In this document: positions 50,247-59,700 of the stretch, piece after piece
How positions within the stretch are numbered: the first letter of the stretch is position 1
Layout of the letters: each line of letters opens with the position of its first letter
Assembly (NCBI GenBank): GCA_964458575.1
Contig: CAYWMD010000001.1
Location: forward strand, 310,001-374,000
Length of the DNA: 64,000 nt
Source of the DNA: CAYWMD01 sp964458575
GTDB taxonomy: Bacteria; Verrucomicrobiota; Verrucomicrobiia; Limisphaerales; JADLHS01
Direction of reading: 5' to 3'
Notes under the pieces: model-generated
The model's database searches: none
What the model was told of the DNA's origin: nothing
What the model saw: only the letters and a program-made list of their open reading frames with translations
Position numbers and translations under genes: made by a program

Positions 50247-51886
50247 TTCACTCCGAACCCTCACTCCGGCCCGCTCCCATCCGATGGGAGAGGGAGAATT
50301 ACGGCCAGTCAGTCGGCGAATCCTGCGGGCGATGGAACTCCCGCAAAAAGCGCTTTGCCGTTCCGTCTCCCACCCCATGGGTGAGAGCAAGTTTGCTGGC
50401 CCTGGGTTTGGCGATGGTGGCGAACGCCCAAGTACGAACTTCGCCCGCCACCATCCCCGACCGGCCCGAAAAACTTTTGTTCCCCTCGCTCGATTACCAG
50501 CCGCCCGCGCCGGAAGACTACCGCGTCCAGCTCAAATCCGGCCCGGTTGCCTATGTGGCGCCCGACCGCGAACTGCCGCTCGTGAACATTTCAATCATGG
50601 TGCGCACCGGCGATTATCTCCAACCCCGGGGCAAGGAAGGCCTGGCCAATCTCACCGGCTATCTGCTCGCGCGCGGTGGAACAAAGTCCAAGACGGCAGA
50701 AGCACTGGAGGAACGCCTGGCGTTTCTGGCAGCGGACCTCACCTCCGGCATCAGTGACACCCAGGGCGGCGTGGGCCTCAACCTGCTTTCCAAGGATCTG
50801 GACGAGGGCCTTGCCATTTTGCGCGAAGTGCTCACCGCCCCGCGTTTTCAGGACGATAAGCTCGCGCTCCGCAAACAACAGATGATCCAGTTCATGCAGC
50901 AGCGCAATGATGACTCGTCCGCCATTGAAGGTCGCGAGGCAAACCGGCTCGCGTACGGCGCTGACTTTTTCAACAACCAACTGTCCACCAAATCATCGGT
51001 CGAATCCCTCACGCGCACCGACCTCGAGGCTTTCCATCGCCAATGGTTTGTCCCGGCGAACATCGTTGTCGCCGTCAACGGCGATTTCGAGCGCGACGCG
51101 ATGGTGGCCAAATTGGAAGCCCTGTTTGCCGACTGGCCATTCAAAGGTGAAACTCCCCCACCTGTGCCGGCCAACACGGCTTTTGCCTCCGAGGGCGTTT
51201 ATCTCGTGAACAAGGACGTCAATCAGGGCCGGGTGTCCATGATGCTCCCCGGCATCCTGCGCGACAACCCGGACTATTTCGATGTCATCATCATGAATGA
51301 CATTCTGGGCGGCGGCGGCTTCACTTCGCGCATCATGAATCGCGTCCGGTCGGACGAGGGCCTGGCCTATTCCGCGTATTCTTCGTTTCCGGGCGGCGTT
51401 TACTATCCGCTCACGTTCAACGCGGGATTCCAGTCCAAATCGCGCACGGTTGCCTACGCTGCTTCGATCGTACTCGAGGAAATCAAACGCATGGCCGCCG
51501 AACCGGTAAGCGACGAGGAACTAAATAATTCCAAGCGCGGCTACATTGACCGCTTCCCGCGCAGCTTCGCCACCAAGGGCCAGGTGGCCGGCACGTTTGC
51601 CCAGGACGAATTCACCGGCCGGTATGCGAAGGACCCGCATTTCTGGAAGGAATTTCGCGCGCGCATTCAAGCAGTCACCAAAGAAGGGGTGTTGCGCGTG
51701 GCAAAAAAATATCTGACGCCGGACAAACTCGTGATCCTGGCGGTGGGCGAAAAAGATGAAATCCTCAAAGGTCATCCTGATCACCCGGTCAAACTGGTGG
51801 ATTTGGCCGGCGGCAAGTTCACCGAGATGCCGCTCCGCGACCCGCTCACCCTCAAGCCACTGCCGATCGAGACCGCAAAAAAGTAG
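50243..51886 (+). CDS. M16 peptidase-like protein, inactive subunit
   Basis: 547 residues from the ATG at 50243 (overlap with the upstream stop). The first 45 residues come from a GGGAGAGGG-type repeat (SEPSLRPAPIRWERENYG). A GTG at 50381 gives a much better signal peptide (VRASLLALGLAMVANAQV), so the real start may be there. The M16 fold is clear (LPLVNISIMVRTGDYLQPRGKEGLANLTGYLLARGGTKSK, then WFVPANIVVAVNGDFERDAMVAKLEALFADW). At the catalytic place HxxEH is replaced by NLTGYL, so it should not bind zinc. In M16B pairs such a partner helps substrate binding. Ends with EMPLRDPLTLKPLPIETAKK. Confidence 0.88.
   Translation: MIHSEPSLRPAPIRWERENYGQSVGESCGRWNSRKKRFAVPSPTPWVRASLLALGLAMVANAQVRTSPATIPDRPEKLLFPSLDYQPPAPEDYRVQLKSGPVAYVAPDRELPLVNISIMVRTGDYLQPRGKEGLANLTGYLLARGGTKSKTAEALEERLAFLAADLTSGISDTQGGVGLNLLSKDLDEGLAILREVLTAPRFQDDKLALRKQQMIQFMQQRNDDSSAIEGREANRLAYGADFFNNQLSTKSSVESLTRTDLEAFHRQWFVPANIVVAVNGDFERDAMVAKLEALFADWPFKGETPPPVPANTAFASEGVYLVNKDVNQGRVSMMLPGILRDNPDYFDVIIMNDILGGGGFTSRIMNRVRSDEGLAYSAYSSFPGGVYYPLTFNAGFQSKSRTVAYAASIVLEEIKRMAAEPVSDEELNNSKRGYIDRFPRSFATKGQVAGTFAQDEFTGRYAKDPHFWKEFRARIQAVTKEGVLRVAKKYLTPDKLVILAVGEKDEILKGHPDHPVKLVDLAGGKFTEMPLRDPLTLKPLPIETAKK
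50258..50299. repeat. GGGAGAGGG-type repeat within the second M16 coding region
   Basis: CCCTCACTCCGGCCCGCTCC followed by CATCCGATGGGAGAGGGAGAA, close to the intergenic copy at 40137-40179. A second repeat-like palindrome (CTCCCACCCCATGGGTGAGAG-like) is at 50367-50387, ending in the alternative GTG start at 50381. Confidence 0.65.
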
Positions 51887-51982
51887 CGGAGAAGTTTGCG
51901 GTCCAGCGTTGCCGAATGGCCGGCCGACCGTGGGTGGCGGAAAGCCTTGCCCGCCCTTCCCCGTCTGGGGCAAGATTTGCAG

Positions 51983-54571
51983 GTGTTGAACTCGAATACA
52001 TTCAAATCCGTCGTTGTCTCCCTTGCCTCATTGATCATCCTGATTGCCCCGGCCGTTGCTGCGCCCGAGGCGTTTGAAGTCGGGCCCGAACAAAAAGGCG
52101 ACCTGCCGCGCGGCAAGGAGGCCGACGGCATCATCGGTGATTTCATTTTGCGCAACGACAAGGTTATCGCCGTCATTTCCGGCAACCTGCCGTTGCGCCG
52201 GGCCAACATGAGTACGTTCTACGGCCCCGACGGCATCACGCCGGGCTGCCTCTACGACCTAACGTTGCGTAGTGAAAATAACGACCAGATCACGGTCTTT
52301 TCGCCCGCCGGCCAACGCGGGCCGGTTTCGTGGGTGCGGATCGTCAAGGATGGGCAGGACGGCGAGGCTGCCATTGAAACCGTCGTCACTGCCGCGAACA
52401 ATCGGGGCATTTACCGGCGTCACGAATTTCGGCTGCGGGATGGCTGGCAGGGTCTGCAAATCGTCACCACCCTTCGAAACGAAGGTGACTCAGCGCAGAA
52501 AGTCGCGACCGATGACCGCTGGACGACCTTTGTGCGCACGGGCAACGCGCGAGGCGTCACCTGGGGCGACGCCGTGGACCCGAGTGACAAGGCCGGTTAC
52601 GCGTACGGCATCGTCGAGGGCGGCGAAAACATCAAAACCGGCGCGCCCGTGGAACTGAAGCCGGGTCAGACCGTCACGTTCACGCGCTTTCTGGCCGTGG
52701 GCCATTCCCCGGCGGAAGCCTTTGGGCTGGTCGCCGCGGTCGTCGGACCGACGGGAACAGTTTCCGGAAGCGTTCAAGACCGCAACGGTGCGCCAGCAAC
52801 CTCGGCACTGCTTACGATTCGGACCGCTGCCGGCCCGGCAAAGACAGTTTGTATTGGCTATCCGGATGCGCGCGGCAATTACTCGTTTCAATTGCCCGCA
52901 GGCGATTATGAAATTGAAGCCTCAGACCTTGGCCGGGCCAACGTGAAACAGAACGTGACAATCAAAGCCCAAGAAACCGCTTCCGTGAAAATTGCGATGG
53001 CCGTGGCGGCGGCCGTGGCGTTCGACATTCGCGATGAATCGGGCAAAAGCCTGCCGTGCAAGGCGCAGTTTCGCGGCATCGAAGGCACAGCGTCGCCAAA
53101 CCTTGGCCCGGAGAACCGTGCGCACGGTTGTGTGGACCAGTATCATTCGGAGAAAGGCCAGTTCCGCGTGGCGCTGCCGCCCGGCAAATACAACATCATT
53201 GTCACCCGCGGGATCGAATACAGCCATCTGGCAAGCACGGTTGAGTTGAAACCAGAGCAGACGGCCACGTTCCAGGGCACGCTGAAACGTCTTGTGGACA
53301 CCAGCGGCTGGGTCAGCGCGGATTATCACAATCACTCCACACCCAGCGGTGACAACACGTGCGGCACGGATGACCGGATCATCAATATCGCCGCAGAAAA
53401 CGTCGAGTTCGCGCCCACCACCGAGCACAACCGCCTCTATGACTGGCGTCCGAACATCGAGAAGCTCGGCTTGGCGGAAGAAATCCAGACGGTGCCGGGG
53501 ATGGAGCTTACGGGCAGCGGTCCACACTTGAATTCGTTCCCCTTCAAACCGGAGCCGTTCACGCAGGACAACGGCGCGCCGGTGTGGAATCCCGACCCGC
53601 GCATCAGCGCCATCACGCTGCGAGATTGGCAGGGCGCCGAGCCGGATCGTTGGGTTCAAATCAATCACCCCGACATGCCGCACGACTTCATTGACCACAA
53701 CGACGACGGTCAGGCGGACGGCGGGTTTCTCGGCCTGGCGTTGCTCATTGATGGAATTGAAACGCAGAACGGCCGCAGCAGCGAAATCCTCGGCGGCCGG
53801 CCGTACCGGATTTCGAAAGACGCTGACGGCACCGAGAGCGTGGTTTACAACCGCGAATTCATCTGGCTGCAGATGCTCAACCGTGGCCATCGTTACGCCG
53901 CCATGGCTGTCTGCGACTCGCACAAGGTGTACGGCAACGGCGTCGGCGGCTGGCGCATGTACCTGCCCAGCCACTCGGACAAGCCGTCGGAAATTGACTG
54001 GCGCGAAAACAGCCGCAACGCCAAAGCGGGCCGGTCCATTCTGACCACGGGCCCGTTTCTACAGGTGCAAACCAGCGACGGCGTTTTGCCCGGCGGCACG
54101 ACGCGCGGCACCGGCGGGGTGAAGCTCAAGGTCAAAGTGCAATGCACGGACTGGATTGACATTGACCGCGTGCAGGTGCTCGTGAACGGCCGCCAGCGGA
54201 ACGACTTGAATTTCACGCGCCAGAACCATCCGGAGATGTTCGGCAGCGGCGTGGTGAAGTTTGACCAAACGTTGGACGTCAAGTTGACCGAAGACGCCCA
54301 TTTGATCGTGGTGGCCTTCGGTGAGAACCACGATCTCTCAACTGGCTACGGCACGAGCGTGCAGGCGAACTGGAAACCGTGCGCCTACAACAACCCGATC
54401 TTTGTGGATGTGGATGGCGGTGGTTTTGCACCCAACGGCGACATGTTGGGTTTCGACCTCCCCGTGAAAAAACTGTCAGTCCGCGAAGTCCGCCGGCGGC
54501 TGGGCGAACCGGAGCTGCCGGACGCGGGCAAAGCACCCGGCCGGACGCAACGACGGAACAGAGCCAAATAA
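51983..54571 (+). CDS. CehA/McbA-type PHP-domain metallohydrolase, secreted
   Basis: 862 residues from a GTG at 51983 (or TTG one codon later). An open frame upstream to 51896 is possible, but the signal peptide (FKSVVVSLASLIILIAPAVAAPEAF) fits this start. The N-terminal part is a beta-rich sandwich. A carboxypeptidase-regulatory-like domain follows (GTVSGSVQDRNGAPATSALLTIRT...GNYSFQLPAGDYEIEAS). The PHP-type catalytic part has VSADYHNHSTPSGDNTC, FAPTTEHN, GMELTGSGPHLNSFPF, VQINHPDMPHDF and ICD-like AMAVCDSHKVYG. These His/Asp sets bind two or three metals. The family contains the carbaryl-ester hydrolase CehA, but substrate here is unknown. It ends with a Pro/Arg-rich tail. Confidence 0.87.
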   Translation: MLNSNTFKSVVVSLASLIILIAPAVAAPEAFEVGPEQKGDLPRGKEADGIIGDFILRNDKVIAVISGNLPLRRANMSTFYGPDGITPGCLYDLTLRSENNDQITVFSPAGQRGPVSWVRIVKDGQDGEAAIETVVTAANNRGIYRRHEFRLRDGWQGLQIVTTLRNEGDSAQKVATDDRWTTFVRTGNARGVTWGDAVDPSDKAGYAYGIVEGGENIKTGAPVELKPGQTVTFTRFLAVGHSPAEAFGLVAAVVGPTGTVSGSVQDRNGAPATSALLTIRTAAGPAKTVCIGYPDARGNYSFQLPAGDYEIEASDLGRANVKQNVTIKAQETASVKIAMAVAAAVAFDIRDESGKSLPCKAQFRGIEGTASPNLGPENRAHGCVDQYHSEKGQFRVALPPGKYNIIVTRGIEYSHLASTVELKPEQTATFQGTLKRLVDTSGWVSADYHNHSTPSGDNTCGTDDRIINIAAENVEFAPTTEHNRLYDWRPNIEKLGLAEEIQTVPGMELTGSGPHLNSFPFKPEPFTQDNGAPVWNPDPRISAITLRDWQGAEPDRWVQINHPDMPHDFIDHNDDGQADGGFLGLALLIDGIETQNGRSSEILGGRPYRISKDADGTESVVYNREFIWLQMLNRGHRYAAMAVCDSHKVYGNGVGGWRMYLPSHSDKPSEIDWRENSRNAKAGRSILTTGPFLQVQTSDGVLPGGTTRGTGGVKLKVKVQCTDWIDIDRVQVLVNGRQRNDLNFTRQNHPEMFGSGVVKFDQTLDVKLTEDAHLIVVAFGENHDLSTGYGTSVQANWKPCAYNNPIFVDVDGGGFAPNGDMLGFDLPVKKLSVREVRRRLGEPELPDAGKAPGRTQRRNRAK

Positions 54572-54667
54572 TTCCGCAGCCGTTTCTCTTGTTTCGGACT
54601 GGATTTTGGCTTCCGTAGCACAAAGTTCACTTGCGCTCGCGGCTGCTTCCGCAACAATAACGTGGAC

Positions 54668-55597
54668 ATGATTCGATTCGTATCTGGTTTGATCGTATTC
54701 GCCGCTGTTGGCGGCATTTCACTCCCCGCCGGGGCCGCGCCGCGCGCGGAACACATTTTCATCGTCAGCATTGATGGCGGCAGCCCGGCCGTCATCCAGC
54801 GGAGCGATATGCCCGTATTGACGCGGCTGGTGAAGCAAGGCGCGTGCGACTGGAACGCGCAGACCATCAAGCCTTCCGTCACCCTGCCCTCGCACACCTC
54901 GATGTTGACCGGTGTGCGCATGGAAAAACACGGCGTCACCTGGAATAGCTGGGTGCCCTCCAACGGCGTCGTGCGCGTGCCGACCGTGTTCGCGGCCGCG
55001 AAGCAAGCGGGATTTTCCACCGCAATGTTCGTCGGCAAGGAAAAATTCCGCCATCTGCTCCAGCCGGAAACCGTGGACGAGTTTTGTTACAACCGCCAGG
55101 CGACGCAGGTCGTTGCCAAACGCGAAAGCGGCGGGGGCGACGTGAAGCAGGAGAAGAACACCTATGCGCGGGCCGTCGCCGCCCAAGCCGCAGAATACAT
55201 TGTCGAACACAAACCGAACCTTTGCTTCATCCATTTCGCCGACCCGGACGGCGCGGGCCACAAATACGGCTGGGGTTCGCCGGAACAGATCAAGGCTTTC
55301 GCCAGCGTGGATGCGGCGCTGGGCACCATCGTGGAGGCGATTGAAAAGGCCAAGCTGGCCAAGCGCAGCGTTATCATCATCAGTGCCGATCACGGCGGAC
55401 ACGCCAAAACTCACGGAACGACCATGCCCGAAGACATGACCATCCCGTGGATTGCCTGGGGCAAGGGTGTCAAGAAGGGCTTCCAAATCACCGCGCCCGT
55501 GAATACGTGCGATACTGCGGCCACCGCGCTCTGGTTGCTGGGACTCAAACCGGACGCATCGTTCGACGGCGCAGTTGTGAGAAGTGCGTTTAAGTAA
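54668..55597 (+). CDS. Secreted type I phosphodiesterase (alkaline phosphatase superfamily, ENPP-like)
   Basis: 309 residues from the ATG at 54668 (a GTG two codons upstream is possible), with a signal peptide (MIRFVSGLIVFAAVGGISLPAGA). The superfamily metal sites: VSIDGGSPAVIQ (first Asp), QTIKPSVTLPSHTSMLTGV (nucleophile Thr, TLPSH), CFIHFADPDGAGHKYG (Asp-His) and IISADHGGHAKTHG (Asp-His), with VNTCDTAATALWLLG at the end. It hydrolyses phosphodiesters or phosphomonoesters with two metals. The upstream PHP gene ends 96 bases away, on the same strand, and may be in the same unit. Confidence 0.92.
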   Translation: MIRFVSGLIVFAAVGGISLPAGAAPRAEHIFIVSIDGGSPAVIQRSDMPVLTRLVKQGACDWNAQTIKPSVTLPSHTSMLTGVRMEKHGVTWNSWVPSNGVVRVPTVFAAAKQAGFSTAMFVGKEKFRHLLQPETVDEFCYNRQATQVVAKRESGGGDVKQEKNTYARAVAAQAAEYIVEHKPNLCFIHFADPDGAGHKYGWGSPEQIKAFASVDAALGTIVEAIEKAKLAKRSVIIISADHGGHAKTHGTTMPEDMTIPWIAWGKGVKKGFQITAPVNTCDTAATALWLLGLKPDASFDGAVVRSAFK

Positions 55598-55646
55598 GCA
55601 AGCCCGGCCGGAACGCGTCCCGACCGAAACGAGAACCACCTCGCAG

Positions 55647-56630
55647 CTACCCTTTCTGCGTGGGCGTCTTGAGCGGATACAAACCCGGACAACATCCGAA
55701 CGTCTCGTGAAATGCCGCGCTGAAATGGCTGAGGCTGTTATAGCCCACTTCCATCGCCGCTTCAGTTACGTTGTATTCGCCGGACCTTAACAATTCCGCG
55801 GCTTGTTCCATGCGCAGTTGACGCAGATATTGCGTGATGGTCTGCCCGGTCTGGGCCGAGAAGACGCGACTCAAATAAAAATGGCTGCAACCGATCTTCT
55901 TGCCGAGTTCCTCCAACGTGGGCGGCTGAACGAGGTTCTGCTTCAACAGGAAGATCACCTGCTCAACGCGCTCCTGCGCCAGCCGCTGCTGCCGGGTGCA
56001 GAACAGCTCCTCCTCCGGCTTCACGAGAAAAGTCACGGCCAATTCGAGCGCCTTGCATTGATACCATAGCGGCTGTGCGGCCGCATAAACCGGCGGTTGG
56101 CGAAGCGTTGAAATCATTTGCAACTGTGGCGCGGTGAGCCGGACCGTCGCGCCCGTGACGCGTTCACAGGGGCAGCCCTCCACCGCCGCGCGCACCACGG
56201 GATGCAGCATCCCTTTGGTTTCCGCGAGATGCTTCGCCAAGAACGGGCAGGAAAATTCCACCGTGAGAAACTGGTGTCGCTCACCCGCCGCGCGCTTGGC
56301 GGTCAGCGGCTCCTTCTGTCGGTAGTAAAATCCCGCCGTGTTCGGTGCGAATTCGGCCCGGCTTCCGTTGCCCTCCACAAAACCCTTGCCATCGAGATTC
56401 AAACACAATTCGACGCAGTTCGGATGAAAGCTCGGCGCCCAATCGAACTCGCGCTTCGCCCGGAAGTCATGCCACTCGATGCTGTAACCCAAACCACAAA
56501 AACTCCCAAAAAGTCGTTTCCAGCCCACGCCCACGTCGCGCCACGCTCTGGCTTCGGAAAAGGCTTCCGCCGAAGAGGGGTTCTCCCCTCTCTGCTTTTC
56601 GCCGGCGACGGCATTGACGTTTGAACTCAT
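55647..56630 (-). CDS. AraC family transcription regulator
   Basis: 327 residues from the ATG at 56630. The first 210 residues form a possible ligand-binding domain (FHPNCVELCLNLDGKGFVEGNGSRAEFAPNTAGFYYRQKEPLT ... FLTVEFSCPFLAKHLAE). The AraC DNA-binding pair follows: LEELGKKIGCSHFYLSRVFSAQTGQTITQYLRQLRMEQAAELLRSGEYNVTEAAMEVGYNSLSHFSAAFHETFGCCPGLY. It lies next to the copper-efflux operon, reading in the same direction and downstream of it. A perfect 8-4-8 palindrome is found 24 bases upstream (56654-56673). Signal unknown; a Cys-rich N-terminal part could sense metal, which is inference. Confidence 0.9.
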   Translation of the reverse strand: MSSNVNAVAGEKQRGENPSSAEAFSEARAWRDVGVGWKRLFGSFCGLGYSIEWHDFRAKREFDWAPSFHPNCVELCLNLDGKGFVEGNGSRAEFAPNTAGFYYRQKEPLTAKRAAGERHQFLTVEFSCPFLAKHLAETKGMLHPVVRAAVEGCPCERVTGATVRLTAPQLQMISTLRQPPVYAAAQPLWYQCKALELAVTFLVKPEEELFCTRQQRLAQERVEQVIFLLKQNLVQPPTLEELGKKIGCSHFYLSRVFSAQTGQTITQYLRQLRMEQAAELLRSGEYNVTEAAMEVGYNSLSHFSAAFHETFGCCPGLYPLKTPTQKG

Positions 56631-56653
56631 CGTGACAAGGTAGCTATAACATC

Positions 56654-56673
56654 ATTGTCGTCGCCACGACAAT
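56654..56673. promoter_or_regulatory. 8-4-8 inverted repeat between CusA stop and AraC start
   Basis: ATTGTCGT, spacer CGCC, ACGACAAT: perfect 8-base arms. It lies 24 bases before the AraC-family start and 28 bases after the CusA stop. It may be the operator of the AraC gene or a transcription end of the efflux operon; no T run follows on the minus strand, so I favour operator. Confidence 0.5.
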
Positions 56674-56701
56674 TTACGGCAAGACGGGAATTCGCGCTGG
56701 C

Positions 56702-59700
56702 TCACGTTGATTTCACCCGCCGTCTCAACTCCCGCTCCCGCAACCAGGCGAAGATCACCGGCGTCACGATGAGAATGTGGATCAAACTGCTCACCATGCC
56801 GCCGATGACCGGCGTCGCCAGCGGCTTCATTACTTCCGCGCCTTGGCGATGACTCCACATGATGGGAAGCAGGCTCGCCACAATGGTCGCCACAGTCATC
56901 ACTTTTGGACGCAACCGCAGACGCGCGCCGTCTTTCACAGCTTGTATCAAATCCGCCGAGTTGAATAACGCGCCGCGTTCGGCCATCCGCTTTTTCAGCA
57001 TCTCCTCCAAATAGACGACCATCACGACGCCCGTTTGCACCGCCGTGCCAAAGAGCGCGATGTAACCGACCCACACGGCGCCGTTAAAGTTATAGCCCAG
57101 GAGTTTTTGGAGAAACACACCGCCGCTCAATGCGAACGGCACGGCCAGCAGCACATGCGCCGCCTCCGCCGCGCTGTGATACACCATGTAGAGCATGATG
57201 AAAATGATCAGCATCACCGCTGGGAACACGAACTGCATCGTCTGCGCGAAACGGCGCTGGTTTTCGTAATCACCGGTCATTTTATAGGTCATGCTGCCCC
57301 AATTCATCTTCTTGAGCGCCGCTTCCACGTCGTTTACAAAGCCGCCTAAGTTGCGGTCCTGCACATTCGCCTGCACATAGGCGCGCAACCGTCCGTTCTC
57401 ACTCGCGATTTCGTTCGCGCCAACTTCGCGAGTGGTCGTCGCCACCATGGCGAGCGGAATGTAAGCTCCTTCGTTCTTACTCTCGCCGCCTGCGCCCATG
57501 CCGCCCCCACTGGTTGCATCAGTCCGATCCGTTCTATTCCCCATCCCCGAACGCGTGGCTATGAGTATCCTTCCGATCTTCGCAATATCATCTCGCTCAC
57601 CGCGTTCCAACCGCACTTGAATCGGATAACGCTCACGTCCCTCGATGGTCACGCTGACATTCTTGCCGCCGATGGCGACTTCCACCGCATCGAGCACATC
57701 ACGCGCGCTGAGTCCATAACGCGCCATCGCTCGGCGATCCACCTTAACGTTCAGATACGGCTTGCCCTGCACGCGCGAAGGGGACACGCCCGCCGCACCG
57801 TGGATTTGTTTCACCAGCGCCTCCACCTCGAACGCCTTTTGTTGGAGCGCGTCAAGATTGTCGCCGTAAATCTTCACGCCGACCTGCGCGCGAATCCCCG
57901 TGTAAAGCATCAGTATGCGGTTCTCGATCGGCTGCAAGAACGCCGGCACGTAACCCGGCACAACCTTCATCTTCTCGGTCAACTCCGCCTTGAGTTTCTC
58001 GATGGTCATGCCTTCGCGCCACGCGGGATTGCGCACCACGCGCGGCAGCTTAACGAAGCCAAGCACGGTGCGGTTCGTGGGAATCCACTCCGGCTTCAAC
58101 GTGATCGTCGTCTCCAACATCTCCGTCGGCGCGGGATCGGTCGGTGTTTGGAAGCGGCCCAGCTTGCCCGCGACCGTTTCGATCTCCGGCACGCCGGCCA
58201 TCACCTGATCCTGCCACGCCATCACGCGCTGGATTTCCGTGAGGCTCGTCTTCGGCAGCAACACCGGCATGTAAAGCAAACTCCCCTCGTTCAACGGCGG
58301 CATGAACTCCTTGCCGAAGCCTTGAACCAGATTCGCCGTGCGCGTCCAACCAGCGTTGCGCAGATTCGCCGTCCATGCTCGCGGCAAACCGAACGCAATC
58401 AACAGCGCCGTTGCCAGCAACAGCGCCGCGGCGCCAATGACCGTCTTGCGATGCCGCAACGCCCAGTTCAGCACCGGATCATAAATCTTCAACAGCACAC
58501 GCATGATGAGATTTTTATCCTCGGCGTGAAACGGTCCGCGCACGAGCAGGCTGCACAGCACCGGCACAACCGTCACCGCGAGCAACGTCGAACCAACCAT
58601 CGCGAAGGTCTTCGTCCACGCGAGTGGATGGAACAACTTGCCTTCCTGCCCCGTTAGCGCGAACACCGGCACGAACGCAAGAATGATAATCGCCATCGCG
58701 AAGAAGATGGGGCGACCGACTTGTTTGCAGGCTTCCAAGGTCACTTGCCAAGTCTCTGTTGCAGTTAACCGACAATCTGCCGCAGAGGGGAAAAGGGGCA
58801 GAGGTGAAGAGGAGAGTCCGCCTTCGCTCCCCTTTTCGCCTTTTCCCCTCTGCTCCATTTCGAGCCGCTTACGCTTCTCCTCCTCCGCCCGCTCACAATG
58901 CCGGATGACATTCTCCGTCACCACGATGGCCGCATCCACCAGCACGCCGATGGCGATGGCGATACCCGTGAGCGACATGATGTTGCTGGTGATGCCGAAT
59001 TCCTTCATCAGCAGGAACGAAATGAGAATCGAAATCGGCAGCGGCAGCGTGACGATGAGAATGCTGCGGAAGTGCCAAAGGAAAATGATATGTGCCAACG
59101 TCACGAGGATGATTTCCTCGACGAGCGCGTGCTTCAACGTGTCAATCGTGCGGTCAATCAGCGTGCTGCGGTCGTAGAACGGGCGGATGGAAATGCCCGG
59201 GGGCAGGCTCGGCGCGATTTCTGCAATGCGCGCCTTCACGCGTTCGATGACCGCCTTGGCGTTCTCACCCGTGCGCATCACCACCGTGCCGCCAACGGCT
59301 TCCGCGCCATTGATGTCCAGCGCGCCACGCCGAAAATCGCCGCCGATCTGCACCGTCGCGATGTCCTTCAAGAAAATCGGCGTGCCGTCCACGGCTTTGA
59401 CGGCAATTAGTTCCAAGTCCTCCGGTTGCGCGACTAGGCCGATGCCGCGCAATACGAACTCCGCGCCGTTCTCCTCGATCACTTTGCCACCGACGTTGAG
59501 ATTCGCGTTTTGCACCGCGCCCATCACTTCGCCGAGCGACACATTCGCCGCGCGCATTTTCGTGGAGCTAAGTTCAATCTGATATTGCTTCACGAAGCCG
59601 CCAATGCTTGCGACTTCCGCCACGCCCTGCACACTGGCGAGTTGATAACGCACGTGCCAGTCCTGTACCGCGCGGAGTTTGCCGAGGTCGTAACCACCAC

